Part shown: piece by piece, positions 1 to 8,178 of the stretch
Position numbering within the stretch: the stretch's first letter is position 1
Layout of the letters: every line of letters starts with the position of its first letter
NCBI GenBank assembly: GCA_045430285.1
Contig: JAILXV010000002.1
Span: 558,001 to 622,000, forward strand
DNA length: 64,000 nucleotides
Direction: 5' to 3'
DNA from: Agarilytica sp045430285
Lineage (GTDB): Bacteria; Pseudomonadota; Gammaproteobacteria; Pseudomonadales; Cellvibrionaceae
The notes under the pieces: generated by a model
What the model saw: only the letters and a program-made list of their open reading frames with translations
Database searches by the model: none
Told to the model about the DNA's origin: nothing
Made by a program: the position numbers and the translations under genes

Positions 1-1
1 T

Positions 2-628
2 ATGACACGGCGTCTCATTCATATTTCAGGTGAACGCTATAAACTTGAGACAAAAACAAATAATTTTTTCGGGCGCATTGAGGAATATGAAGAATTTCTT
101 TGGACAGCACCGAATACCATTTACCCCTTGTACTACCACTATAAACAAAAAGTTTTGGGGGTTTCAAAGAAGCGTTCCATTTCGTACGATTGGAAAGCAC
201 TAACGGCAACAAGTCAATATAAAAAGAAAAAGCGCACACTGCAGATCGAAAAGGGAATACTCGGCCCCATGAGCTACCAGCTTATGTTCCAAATAGATTT
301 AATTCACGGCAAGAGCGATATGCCGAAGGCGCTTACCTATCAATTTATCCGCAGAGGGGAATTCAAACAATACGTCTTTAATGTGCTAGGGAAAGAAAAA
401 CTACGATACAAAAAGCAGACCATTTCCCAAGCAATCGCGTTTACACGAGAGAATGAGAACAAAAGTAAAAAAACAAAAATTTGGTTTGATCCAGACAACC
501 AATACACGCTATCTGCGTTGCAACAAACAAAAGACAACAAAGTGCATAATCTTTTTTTGACGTCGAGTCAGTATTTTATAGGAGAAGGCGCACTTTCTGC
601 GGCAAAGTTTTTAGTGCCGCAGAAATAA
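2..628 (+). CDS. DUF3108 family protein, N-terminus probably outside the window
   Basis: The 208 readable residues resemble the DUF3108 family of periplasmic proteins of unknown function. The pattern is a beta-rich body, a 'GILGPMSYQLMFQIDLIHG' stretch and a late 'IWFDPDNQYTLSALQQ' strand. Family members usually begin with a signal peptide. None is present here, and the first ATG is the second base of the window, so the real start is probably upstream and the gene is truncated by the window edge. It converges on the outer-membrane barrel gene, with 4 bases between the stops. Function unknown. Confidence 0.6.
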   Translation: MTRRLIHISGERYKLETKTNNFFGRIEEYEEFLWTAPNTIYPLYYHYKQKVLGVSKKRSISYDWKALTATSQYKKKKRTLQIEKGILGPMSYQLMFQIDLIHGKSDMPKALTYQFIRRGEFKQYVFNVLGKEKLRYKKQTISQAIAFTRENENKSKKTKIWFDPDNQYTLSALQQTKDNKVHNLFLTSSQYFIGEGALSAAKFLVPQK

Positions 629-632
629 TCAC

Positions 633-1211
633 TTACATCGTGACATAAAAATTCACGCCGTAGAAAAGATTGTAATACCAGCCTGTTTTATATTGATCAA
701 GCTCAAGGGCCACGCCAACGTGGTCTAAAAATTGGTATTCAATCCCCAGGCCAATAGAAGCATCCGTATCATGAAATCGCCTGGGAGCTTCGACTGGCCT
801 GTCGGAATACACCGTTTGTCGCTCACCTTGCCAATACATTAACCCTAAGCGCCCAAAAAGCGACACACGACGACGAATCGGTAGCTTGGCAACAAAAGAA
901 GCATCGAGGCCGACAATGGCGATGGTATCCGAAATTTGCGTTGCGGGAAGCGTGCCATTACGCGCAGCACCCACTTCGTACTCCCCTAATGATAAGTAGG
1001 AAATTTCAGCGGCAAATTTGCGTGAAATTTCATTACCAAGATATACACGAAAGCCCGTATCCTTTTCTAATTTAGGCTCCACTATTTCATCAGGGCCCCG
1101 ATAAGCAGAATTAGACTCCCCATACATTGCCCCCATATACATCTGAGCAAACACATCTGTACTCACGAGCATCAGTAAACTCACGAGTATTACGGTTACC
1201 ATTTTATTCAT
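633..1211 (-). CDS. Outer-membrane beta-barrel protein
   Basis: 192 residues with a clear signal peptide (MNKMVTVILVSLLMLVSTDVFA, cleaved before Q). It then alternates short amphipathic strands and turns and ends in a strand closing with 'NFYVTM'. The size and pattern fit small 8-stranded OmpA/OmpW-like barrels. I chose the ATG at 1211 over the one four codons upstream because GGAG sits 6 bases before it and the signal peptide starts cleanly there. No substrate or partner can be named. It lies just downstream of the cytochrome-like lipoprotein gene on the same strand (about 40 bases), so the two may be co-transcribed. Confidence 0.65.
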   Translation of the reverse strand: MNKMVTVILVSLLMLVSTDVFAQMYMGAMYGESNSAYRGPDEIVEPKLEKDTGFRVYLGNEISRKFAAEISYLSLGEYEVGAARNGTLPATQISDTIAIVGLDASFVAKLPIRRRVSLFGRLGLMYWQGERQTVYSDRPVEAPRRFHDTDASIGLGIEYQFLDHVGVALELDQYKTGWYYNLFYGVNFYVTM

Positions 1212-1253
1212 TCTTTGCTCCATATACAGATCCTACAACAATGTGCTCTGCCT

Positions 1254-2180
1254 TCAAGGAAAAACATGTATTAACATCCCTCCAGGCGCTCCGTCTGAAT
1301 CCATATCGACATACTGGCCATTCACATCTAAAAGGGCCGAAAACGCAGGGTCATTTACATAGAGCTCTACCGAATCATAAGTCGCCGGTGGCGCCCCCAT
1401 GTATTCAACCAACAATTGATTTCCCGACACAGTGAGCTCTGTAAGCGACAAATCTCCGGCGACTCTTATATCACCAGAAACAAAATACAGTAACGCTGTA
1501 CCTACCGTCACAGAGCTCGGGTCAACAGGACCATCAAGCGTTATCGTATAGCGCAACCGATCAGCACCAACGCTCACCTTAGTCAATAATACTTGCGCAC
1601 TAAGACCCGTCGCTTCTGCGGCTCCCGCTGAGATCCAACTGCGTATAAGAGCCATTTGAGAAGCGGAAAGCGGAGCCGCGTCTCTGGGCATTCGGAGCCC
1701 AACAATGCCAGCGGCGCCCTCTAGCTTCTGAATCAAATAGCTTTGATCGGGGTTACCCGCGACGACCCGAATTGCCCCAGCACTTCCAAACGCATCTTGA
1801 CCAACCAAATTGCGAAAACTCTCACCATCAGAAAGGTTCAGCTCCCCTCTAGGGGCACTTCCGGTATGGCAACCATCAACAGCACACGTTGGTGTAAAAA
1901 TTTGCGCCTGTACTTGTGCCAACGTCGCAGGCGTGGGAGTCGGCGTGGCCGTTGGCGTCATTGTGGGGGTGGCGGTTGAAGTCGGTGTCGCCGTTGAAGT
2001 CGGCATAGGTGTCGTTGTGGGGGTAGCAGTCGCGGTTGCCACAGGGGTACTTACTGGGTCTAGAGTCGCGGATGAATTATCGTCGAAAAGGGCATCAGTA
2101 TCACGGCCACACGACCATAGCCCTGCGACGCAGAATACAATAAATACCGCATATCGCGCGGATAATAAAAAGGGTTTCAT
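1254..2180 (-). CDS. Lipoprotein with Thr/Pro linker and c-type-cytochrome-like domain
   Basis: About 308 residues. A lipobox (GLWSC) about 24 residues in predicts a lipid-anchored exported protein. Next comes a linker of about 50 residues built almost only of T, P, A and V. A cytochrome c-like domain follows: the heme motif reads CAVDGCH (CX4CH rather than CXXCH), and 'GLRMPRD' with 'IRSWISAGA' looks like the distal Met region and last helix seen in PSCyt1-type cytochromes. The last 115 residues are beta-rich and Ig-like. The start at 2180 has GGTGAGA about 5 bases upstream; the ATG at 2192 has no such site. Probably a surface or periplasmic electron-transfer or ligand-binding lipoprotein; heme binding is not proven. 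Confidence 0.6.
   Translation of the reverse strand: MKPFLLSARYAVFIVFCVAGLWSCGRDTDALFDDNSSATLDPVSTPVATATATPTTTPMPTSTATPTSTATPTMTPTATPTPTPATLAQVQAQIFTPTCAVDGCHTGSAPRGELNLSDGESFRNLVGQDAFGSAGAIRVVAGNPDQSYLIQKLEGAAGIVGLRMPRDAAPLSASQMALIRSWISAGAAEATGLSAQVLLTKVSVGADRLRYTITLDGPVDPSSVTVGTALLYFVSGDIRVAGDLSLTELTVSGNQLLVEYMGAPPATYDSVELYVNDPAFSALLDVNGQYVDMDSDGAPGGMLIHVFP
1921..2045. repeat. Low-complexity repeat encoding the Thr/Pro linker
   Basis: Short degenerate units of the type GTCGGCGTGGCCGTTGGC repeat across about 120 bases and encode the TPT/TAT linker of the lipoprotein on the minus strand. Such tracts can vary in length by slippage. On the plus strand they create a spurious Val/Gly-rich reading frame. 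Confidence 0.7.
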
Positions 2181-2255
2181 AAGTCTCACCATACGTTTTT
2201 GTCATGGACGAGATACGAACCAATAAGAGCTAAGTCACGACCAAAAACGGGTTTT

Positions 2256-2636
2256 TTATTTATAAATTTCGTCTTCGCCGTACTTGATTTCTAATGATCG
2301 TCTCTCCGCTTTATTTAAGCCTTTCACCACTAAACCAAAGGAGCGATCGATCATGCGCTCAACCTCGCCATCGGGGATTGAGTCATTAAGAATAACGGTA
2401 TTCCAGTGCTTCTTATTCATATGGTAACCTGGAATGACCGCCTCGAACACATCTCGCAGCGCTAAAGCTTCGTTTGGGTCACATTTTAGATTCATATGGA
2501 TGTACCCGTCACTGTTTCGGCTATAAGTCGCGAACATCTTATCCCCAACCTTCATCACCGCGACATCTGGGCCAAAAGGATAATCTTCCTGTGCCTCCGG
2601 CTTCCCTAATAGGTAAGCTTTGAATTTTTCTTCCAC
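2256..2636 (-). CDS. MmcQ/YjbR family protein
   Basis: 126 residues matching the YjbR/MmcQ (CyaY-like fold) family along the whole length: 'KPEAQEDYPFGPDVAVMKV' at the start, 'HMNKKHWNTVIL' and 'LVVKGL' near the end. Some members bind DNA, but the cellular role is unknown. I chose the GTG at 2636 because AGAGG lies 7 bases upstream and the family begins at this point. The upstream TTG at 2678 would add 14 residues with no family counterpart. It is divergent from cysE, with a shared promoter region of about 65 bases. Confidence 0.75.
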   Translation of the reverse strand: MEEKFKAYLLGKPEAQEDYPFGPDVAVMKVGDKMFATYSRNSDGYIHMNLKCDPNEALALRDVFEAVIPGYHMNKKHWNTVILNDSIPDGEVERMIDRSFGLVVKGLNKAERRSLEIKYGEDEIYK

Positions 2637-2701
2637 TTTTAGGCCTCTAACGTTAGTCTTATCATTATAGAAACGCAATATACACGGCCCAGGACCTCAT
2701 T

Positions 2702-3538
2702 ATGCACGCAGACGCAACAGCGCCAGTTCTTAATCCAAAAGACCCGATTTGGCAGACAATCCGCCAAGAAGCGCGCGAGGAGTCAGAGAAAGAACCCGCG
2801 CTCGCCAGTTATTTTCATGCCACCATTTTAAACCATGACACACTGGAAGATGCGCTCAGTTTCCTGCTTGCGAACAAACTTGCCAACCTCGCTATTTCAG
2901 CCCTTCAAATTCGTGAAATCATCCAAGATTCAATGCGCAGAGACAACTGCGTTGGGGAATCTGTTCGGGCCGATATTAAAGCTATTTTCGATCGTGACTC
3001 CTCGTGTAACTCCTATTTGGTGCCCTTCTTATACTTTAAAGGCTTCCACGCGCTGCAAAGCTATAGAATTAGCCATTGCTTATGGAACCGTGGACGACAG
3101 TCTATGGCACGCTTCTTCCAGAGCTACATCGCGGAAACATTCAGTGTCGATATTCACCCTGCAGCACGTATCGGCAAGGGCATCATGCTTGATCACGCAA
3201 CGGGGATTGTCATTGGAGAAACCGCTGTCGTCGAAGATGATGTGTCTATCATGCAGGCCGTTACGCTAGGTGGCACTGGCAACGAAGCTGGGGATCGTCA
3301 CCCCAAAATCGGCAAAGGCTGCCTTATCAGTGCCGGTGCGAAAATATTGGGGAATATCAGTATCGGTGAAGGTGCAAAAGTCGGTGCTGGTAGTGTGGTA
3401 TTGGATAACGTTCCCCCACACACCACAGTCGTAGGTGTGCCCGCGCGCGTGGTAGGAAAGCCTCATTCAGAGTCGCCGGCGTTGGAGATGAACCATGATA
3501 TCAATGCTGATTGCAAAGGCGGGAAACTAAAAGACTAA
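2702..3538 (+). CDS. cysE: Serine O-acetyltransferase
   Basis: 278 residues. It makes O-acetylserine from serine and acetyl-CoA, the first committed step of cysteine synthesis, in the cytoplasm. The N-terminal helical SATase domain covers about residues 10-150. It is followed by a left-handed beta-helix of hexapeptide repeats ('IHPAARIGKGIMLDHATGIV', 'IGKGCLISAGAKILGNISIG', 'GSVVLDNVPPHTTVVGVPA'). The catalytic His of 'LDHATG' and the 'TLGGTG' loop are present. Length is near that of E. coli CysE (273). An AGGA site precedes the ATG by about 7 bases. It converges on epmA. Confidence 0.93.
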   Translation: MHADATAPVLNPKDPIWQTIRQEAREESEKEPALASYFHATILNHDTLEDALSFLLANKLANLAISALQIREIIQDSMRRDNCVGESVRADIKAIFDRDSSCNSYLVPFLYFKGFHALQSYRISHCLWNRGRQSMARFFQSYIAETFSVDIHPAARIGKGIMLDHATGIVIGETAVVEDDVSIMQAVTLGGTGNEAGDRHPKIGKGCLISAGAKILGNISIGEGAKVGAGSVVLDNVPPHTTVVGVPARVVGKPHSESPALEMNHDINADCKGGKLKD

Positions 3539-3594
3539 AGCCCCGCCTACTGGACTCTCCCCTAATGAGCTGTCCCATAACCAGCGCCTCCCCG

Positions 3595-4536
3595 TTATAG
3601 CCGTACGCCAGAAAACGGCATAACGTTGTCGAGGCTTTCCAGCTCTTCTAGCGCCAACAATAAACGGTCAACCCCCAAGGCGATACCTGCGCACTCAGGT
3701 AATCCAGCGTCCATGGCCGCCATAAACTTTTCATCAAGCTCGGGCTCAATCATTCCCAGAGCTTTTCTAGTGGCCAAATCCTTTTCAAACCGTGCGCGTT
3801 GAATAGCTCCGTCCGTCAATTCCCAATACCCATTGGCTAGCTCAACGCCACGCCAAAACACTTCAAAACGTTTCGCGACGGAGGTACCCGCCTCATCTAT
3901 AGATATTTTGGCCAGAGCACTTTGGCACTCAGGGTAATCGTATACAACGGTCAACGCGCGTAAATTCGGTTCAATACCATGACTAAACAGAAGGTCTAAC
4001 CACGTCGATTTACTTTCCTCTTCCCATGAAAAGTCCATGCGGGAGCGCGCTATCGTCTCCAAATCTGCAGCAGATGCGTGATGAGGATCGATAGAAAAAT
4101 ATTCACGAAAAAGAGACTTATATGAAACACGCCGACAAGGCTCCGCCACAGCCAAAAACCGGAAGAGTTCACAGACTTCCTCGATTAACCTCGCATCGTC
4201 GTAACCGAGCCGGTACCACTCCAGCATCGTAAACTCGGGGTTATGATAACGCCCCAATTCATCGTCACGGACAGCTTTGCCAAGATAGTAAATATCTCCG
4301 GAACCCGCCGCCAAAAGACGCTTCATAAAGAACTCTGGTGACGATTGGAGGTAGCGAGTTTCGCTAGTAATTATCGTGGACGGCGCGCTCAGGTGAACAT
4401 CCGTTACCGTGGTTGCGCCTAATAGAGGGACATCCACTTCCATCACTTTTTTATCTAAAAAAAAGCGTCGTATGTTTGCGAGCAATGCCGCTCGGCGTTC
4501 TAAGATTGAAAGCGTCGCGCCAGGTCGCCACATCAC
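3595..4536 (-). CDS. epmA: EF-P beta-lysine ligase EpmA
   Basis: 313 residues, homologous to class II lysyl-tRNA synthetase cores but without the anticodon-binding domain, as in EpmA (PoxA/GenX/YjeA, 325 residues in E. coli). It attaches (R)-beta-lysine to a lysine of elongation factor P. Class II motif 2 is visible as 'DDELGRYHNPEFTMLEWYR', and motif 3 near the C-terminus as 'GIALGVDRLLLAL'. It lies directly downstream of its substrate gene efp on the same strand, separated by a hairpin terminator, and next to epmB. Confidence 0.93.
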   Translation of the reverse strand: MMWRPGATLSILERRAALLANIRRFFLDKKVMEVDVPLLGATTVTDVHLSAPSTIITSETRYLQSSPEFFMKRLLAAGSGDIYYLGKAVRDDELGRYHNPEFTMLEWYRLGYDDARLIEEVCELFRFLAVAEPCRRVSYKSLFREYFSIDPHHASAADLETIARSRMDFSWEEESKSTWLDLLFSHGIEPNLRALTVVYDYPECQSALAKISIDEAGTSVAKRFEVFWRGVELANGYWELTDGAIQRARFEKDLATRKALGMIEPELDEKFMAAMDAGLPECAGIALGVDRLLLALEELESLDNVMPFSGVRL

Positions 4537-4552
4537 CCGAGTCTCATGAAGT

Positions 4553-4586
4553 AAAAAATGTGTGAGCGAGGAACCCCGCTCACAGG
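4553..4586 (-). terminator. Rho-independent terminator after efp
   Basis: A perfect 8-bp stem TGTGAGCG/CGCTCACA (4561-4568 and 4577-4584) with an 8-base loop. On the minus strand it is followed by CATTTTTT. It starts 17 bases after the efp stop codon and ends about 20 bases before the epmA start, so epmA is probably expressed by read-through or from its own promoter. Confidence 0.75.
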
Positions 4587-4601
4587 AGCTTATGTTCCGG
4601 C

Positions 4602-5171
4602 TTATTTACCAGCACGCCCGAGATATTCCCCCGTTCGGGTATCAACGCGAATAATTTCACCCTGGGATAGAAACAGCGGTACTTTGACAACCGCGCCTGT
4701 CGCTAAGGTCGCTGGCTTAGTGCCGCCCTGCGCTGTATCGCCTTTAAGACCAGGGTCAGTTTCCGTTATTTCTAACTCAACGTGATTTGGCGGTAAAATC
4801 GCTAATGGCGCTCCGTTGTATAAGGTCACTACGATTTTGTCCTGCTCCCTCAACCACTTAGCATTGTCCCCAACGGCGTTTACATCTGCCTGATGTTGCT
4901 CGAAGGTATCTGGCTCCATAAAGTGCCAAAATTCACCATCGTTATAGAGATACTCCATTTCCGTATCAATGACATCAGCGCTTTCAAGGCTCTCACCAGA
5001 TTTAAACGTTCGCTCCCAGGTTCTGCCAGTTTTCAAATTTTTAAGCCGAACGCGATTAAACGCTTGGCCCTTACCAGGCTTTACACATTCATTCTCGACG
5101 ATGGAGCACGGATCACCATCAAGTAATATTTTCAAACCGCTTTTAAATTCATTGGTAGAATAGCTGCCCAT
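4602..5171 (-). CDS. efp: Elongation factor P
   Basis: 189 residues, the normal EF-P length. It binds the ribosome and relieves stalling at consecutive prolines. The sequence follows E. coli EF-P throughout: KOW-like N-terminal domain, 'VKPGKGQAF' with the modified lysine as K34, 'YLYNDGEFWHFM', then the OB domains ending 'VDTRTGEYLGRAGK'. I chose the ATG at 5171 because it gives the family start (MGSYSTNEFKSGLKI). The longer open frame to 5402 would add 77 unrelated residues and overlap epmB. A K34 in the PGKG context together with epmA and epmB points to beta-lysylation. Confidence 0.95.
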   Translation of the reverse strand: MGSYSTNEFKSGLKILLDGDPCSIVENECVKPGKGQAFNRVRLKNLKTGRTWERTFKSGESLESADVIDTEMEYLYNDGEFWHFMEPDTFEQHQADVNAVGDNAKWLREQDKIVVTLYNGAPLAILPPNHVELEITETDPGLKGDTAQGGTKPATLATGAVVKVPLFLSQGEIIRVDTRTGEYLGRAGK

Positions 5172-5208
5172 TTTATCCTCGAAACATTCTGTGCAAAAAA
5201 AGGCGCCC

Positions 5209-6216
5209 ATGATACCGCGAACTATCCCGACATGGCAGAGCAAAAGCTGGCAAGAAGAGCTTTCCAACCTGATTACCGACCCAACAGAGCTATTTTCGCT
5301 CTTAAAGCTCGACTCAAGCCTGCTGCCCAGTGCTATCGCATCTGCACAGCTGTTCCCTTTGCGCTCGACACACGCCTTCGTTAACCGTATCGAAACGGGC
5401 AATATTGATGATCCTTTATTGCGCCAAATACTGCCCCTAGCCGCAGAACAAGGGATCGACGCTGATTACAGCTTGGATCCCTTAGAGGAGGCTGAATTTA
5501 CGCCCATCCCGGGTCTTATCCACAAATACACCGGCAGAGTCTTACTTGTCGCCGCCAATCAATGCGCCATTAACTGCCGATATTGCTTCCGCAGACACTT
5601 CGATTATCAAGCGAATAGCCCAAGCAGGGAGCAATGGAACGATGCTTTTCGCTACATTCAGGGCAATACATCCATTGATGAAGTCATATTGAGCGGCGGA
5701 GATCCTCTCGCAATTTCAGACAAGCAGCTCAGCTGGATGATTACTCAAATTGAGTCTATTCCCCACGTCTCTAGGTTACGCATACATTCTCGCTTACCTA
5801 TCGTCGCGCCGTCTCGTGTTACAGACACGCTTATAGAATCCCTCCGTTCAACTCGTCTTTCCACGGTTATGGTCATTCACTGTAATCACAGCCAAGAGAT
5901 CGACAACGAGGTGTGTGACGCGCTAAAAAAACTGAAAACATCGGACTGCACATTATTAAATCAATCCGTACTGCTCAGGGGTGTAAATGACTCCGAAAAA
6001 GCGCTGACCGACCTTAGCCTCACGTTATTTCGGCAAGGAGTTTTACCTTATTATCTCCATTTACTAGACAAAGTTACCGGTACATCACATTTTAATGTTG
6101 AACTGGGCTGCGCCCGCTCGCTATATCAGGCGTTACTTGCTAACCTACCTGGGTATTTGGTACCGAAATTGGTGAAAGAGACGCCAAATGCACCCTCAAA
6201 AGTTCCCATCATCTAA
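5209..6216 (+). CDS. epmB: EF-P beta-lysylation protein EpmB (lysine 2,3-aminomutase type, radical SAM)
   Basis: 335 residues. It converts L-lysine to (R)-beta-lysine for transfer to EF-P by EpmA. The radical-SAM motif CAINCRYC (CX3CX2C) lies near residue 115, with 'SGGDPLAISDKQLSWM', 'RLRIHSRLPIV' and 'LLNQSVLLRGVND' as in E. coli EpmB (342 residues). I chose the ATG at 5209, which has AAAGG about 6 bases upstream; a GTG at 5191 is in frame but has no ribosome-binding site. The start codons of efp and epmB are only 37 bases apart and diverge, so their control regions must overlap each other's coding ends. No epmC is present here. Confidence 0.93.
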   Translation: MIPRTIPTWQSKSWQEELSNLITDPTELFSLLKLDSSLLPSAIASAQLFPLRSTHAFVNRIETGNIDDPLLRQILPLAAEQGIDADYSLDPLEEAEFTPIPGLIHKYTGRVLLVAANQCAINCRYCFRRHFDYQANSPSREQWNDAFRYIQGNTSIDEVILSGGDPLAISDKQLSWMITQIESIPHVSRLRIHSRLPIVAPSRVTDTLIESLRSTRLSTVMVIHCNHSQEIDNEVCDALKKLKTSDCTLLNQSVLLRGVNDSEKALTDLSLTLFRQGVLPYYLHLLDKVTGTSHFNVELGCARSLYQALLANLPGYLVPKLVKETPNAPSKVPII

Positions 6217-6306
6217 ACTGAAAGAAACACACTATGTGGAAGCTGAATCACATTGATCTTAACCCTATTCTTTTTGAAAACTCGGAATCCTAGTGGAGGC
6301 ATGACC

Positions 6307-6326
6307 TTAGGCATTCATCTGCCTAA
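6307..6326 (+). other. Leader hairpin before the PilZ-like gene
   Basis: TTAGGCA and TGCCTAA (7 bp, loop TTCATC) form a perfect hairpin that ends just before the AAAGG ribosome-binding site of the gene at 6342. It could affect translation initiation. The evidence is the structure only. Confidence 0.3.
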
Positions 6327-6341
6327 AAGGAACACGAAACG

Positions 6342-8096
6342 ATGAGTACCGTGATCAAACCTAGCCAGCTATTGGCCTCAATTAATCTTCCCCCGCAAGA
6401 GCTAACACGCCTCTCATTTTGTGGGAGTGCGAAAGCGAGTGTTGTCCGAGAGTGGGTAGACAATCTTCAAGCCACTAAAGTGATGAAAACCAGTGGCATA
6501 CTATATAGCGCTGTCCCTGAACTACCGCGACTCAAAACAGATTACAACAATCGGTTCGAGATATTGGAAAACCTCAGGCCAACGATTCAGTACGCAATAC
6601 TCGGCCTGCAAAAGAACTTTTTGAACCAGCCGCTCATCATGCCGGAAGACGCACAAAAAGCCGTAGTGGTAGCGCAATCTTTACAAAAAAATATGGTCGA
6701 TGGGTATTTGGCCACCATTATTCAAATCGCCGAAAAAGGCAAAGCCAGCAAAACAACCTTCGACCTACTCAGCAAAGCGATTCACCGTGCGATTACAGGT
6801 ATCGGCCTGCTCTTTTTCCGCAACTACCAAATCTACGCGCAACCCCCTGCCGGTCTCTGGACGACTCTCAATATACTTTATCAAGTTGCTGACTATTATG
6901 GGATCGCCGAAACGCAAGTGGTCGACCCCTCCCTATACAAATTGCGCTCATTATCCATAAACGGAGCTTACACTCGTATTTTAATGCTGGCCTCGGCAAA
7001 ATCGAACCAGATGAGTCAAGCAGATATAGAGTCCGCTTATAATGCATTCGAAAATTGGTGTTCTGCTGTTACGATTGCTCACGAACTCAGTGACGACCCT
7101 GAAAACTTTTTTGCGGTTAACCTATCAAGCAGCCAAGGCCCAATATACAAATCTAAAATACAAAATCGAGATCAGGGCCGCTATATTGAACTGGAGTTCA
7201 AACCCCTACTTAGTCTCTTATCCAAGCAGTCTGTAAACGCGGAAGACATTGTTAACACCGGTAACACCGTCAAAGTCCCGAAAGACTTTCCTGAGCCCCT
7301 GCTTCGTCATATTTTGGATACCTGGAGCAATGTCGCGCAACGAAAATTTGATCGACGCGTCATCGAATCTACCGCCGAGGTTTGTGTCGGCTTATCCGAT
7401 TGTCACTACTTCGCCTGTAACGGCCAAGATTTCGATTATTTTTTGCGTAGCTCAGGCACACAAGAAACTCAAAAGATTTCACGTTTTACTCAAGGCTTAA
7501 CGCCGGCGTCCCATCTAAATGACTACCAAAACAGCTGTATTCCCGTGCACAGGGTACTCATCCAAAACGTCAGTGCCGGCGGCTACTGTATTTTGTGGAA
7601 TGAAGACATTTCCTCAAAAGTCAGCGCGGGTGAGATCATGGGCGTAAAAGAAATGGGAAAACGAACGTGGAGCGTCGGCGTTATACGCTGGGTACGTCAG
7701 CTTAAAAATGCCTCCCAACTGGGCATACAACTGCTCGCGAACAACGCCAAACCCTACGGTATCGCGCAAACCTATGACATGGGTGGCTACTCTGAATATA
7801 TGAGGGCGCTATTTTTACCACCCACTAAATTCGGTCAGGGAAACCCCACCGTTCTGACCGCCTCGGCCCCATTCCAAGAATTTGATAAAGTAAAAATTGT
7901 GGATGGGGAACGTGAATCGACCGCAAAGCTTGATCGCATGGTATTCTCTACCAAAAGCGTACAACAGTTTCGTTTCCGCAGATTAGACAGCAGCTCAACG
8001 GAAACGGCGCAACAAACCGATGCGACAGCACACGATAGCCAAGATACAGCCCAAAACAACGACGAACCCGATGGTTTCGACTCATCATGGGACTGA
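6342..8096 (+). CDS. PilZ-like protein upstream of fimX
   Basis: 584 residues, soluble, no signal peptide. The first 320 residues are mostly helical and not recognised. The C-terminal part shows the two signature motifs of PilZ (c-di-GMP-binding) domains: RKFDR (RXXXR, residues 334-338) and NVSAGG (D/NXSXXG, residues 409-414). The spacing of about 70 residues is much longer than in a standard PilZ domain, so this would be a variant with an insertion. The last 45 residues are acidic, rich in S, T, Q and D, and probably disordered. An AAAGGA site lies 9 bases before the ATG. The next gene, 82 bases on, is FimX-like, which supports a role in c-di-GMP control of surface motility. The exact function is unknown. 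Confidence 0.55.
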   Translation: MSTVIKPSQLLASINLPPQELTRLSFCGSAKASVVREWVDNLQATKVMKTSGILYSAVPELPRLKTDYNNRFEILENLRPTIQYAILGLQKNFLNQPLIMPEDAQKAVVVAQSLQKNMVDGYLATIIQIAEKGKASKTTFDLLSKAIHRAITGIGLLFFRNYQIYAQPPAGLWTTLNILYQVADYYGIAETQVVDPSLYKLRSLSINGAYTRILMLASAKSNQMSQADIESAYNAFENWCSAVTIAHELSDDPENFFAVNLSSSQGPIYKSKIQNRDQGRYIELEFKPLLSLLSKQSVNAEDIVNTGNTVKVPKDFPEPLLRHILDTWSNVAQRKFDRRVIESTAEVCVGLSDCHYFACNGQDFDYFLRSSGTQETQKISRFTQGLTPASHLNDYQNSCIPVHRVLIQNVSAGGYCILWNEDISSKVSAGEIMGVKEMGKRTWSVGVIRWVRQLKNASQLGIQLLANNAKPYGIAQTYDMGGYSEYMRALFLPPTKFGQGNPTVLTASAPFQEFDKVKIVDGERESTAKLDRMVFSTKSVQQFRFRRLDSSSTETAQQTDATAHDSQDTAQNNDEPDGFDSSWD

Positions 8097-8178
8097 TGTT
8101 TTCCCATAAGCTGGTCTAAACTATCACTGATGTAACCCAAACAGTGAACAACTTGCTGAGAAAGTAAACACGTAAATA

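Noticed and set aside
1810..2226. Plus-strand open frame rich in Val and Gly
   Set aside because: It is the antisense of the Thr/Pro linker repeats of the lipoprotein gene and has no family features.
5172..5402. N-terminal extension of EF-P by 77 residues
   Set aside because: It overlaps epmB on the other strand, and EF-P proteins start at the ATG at 5171.
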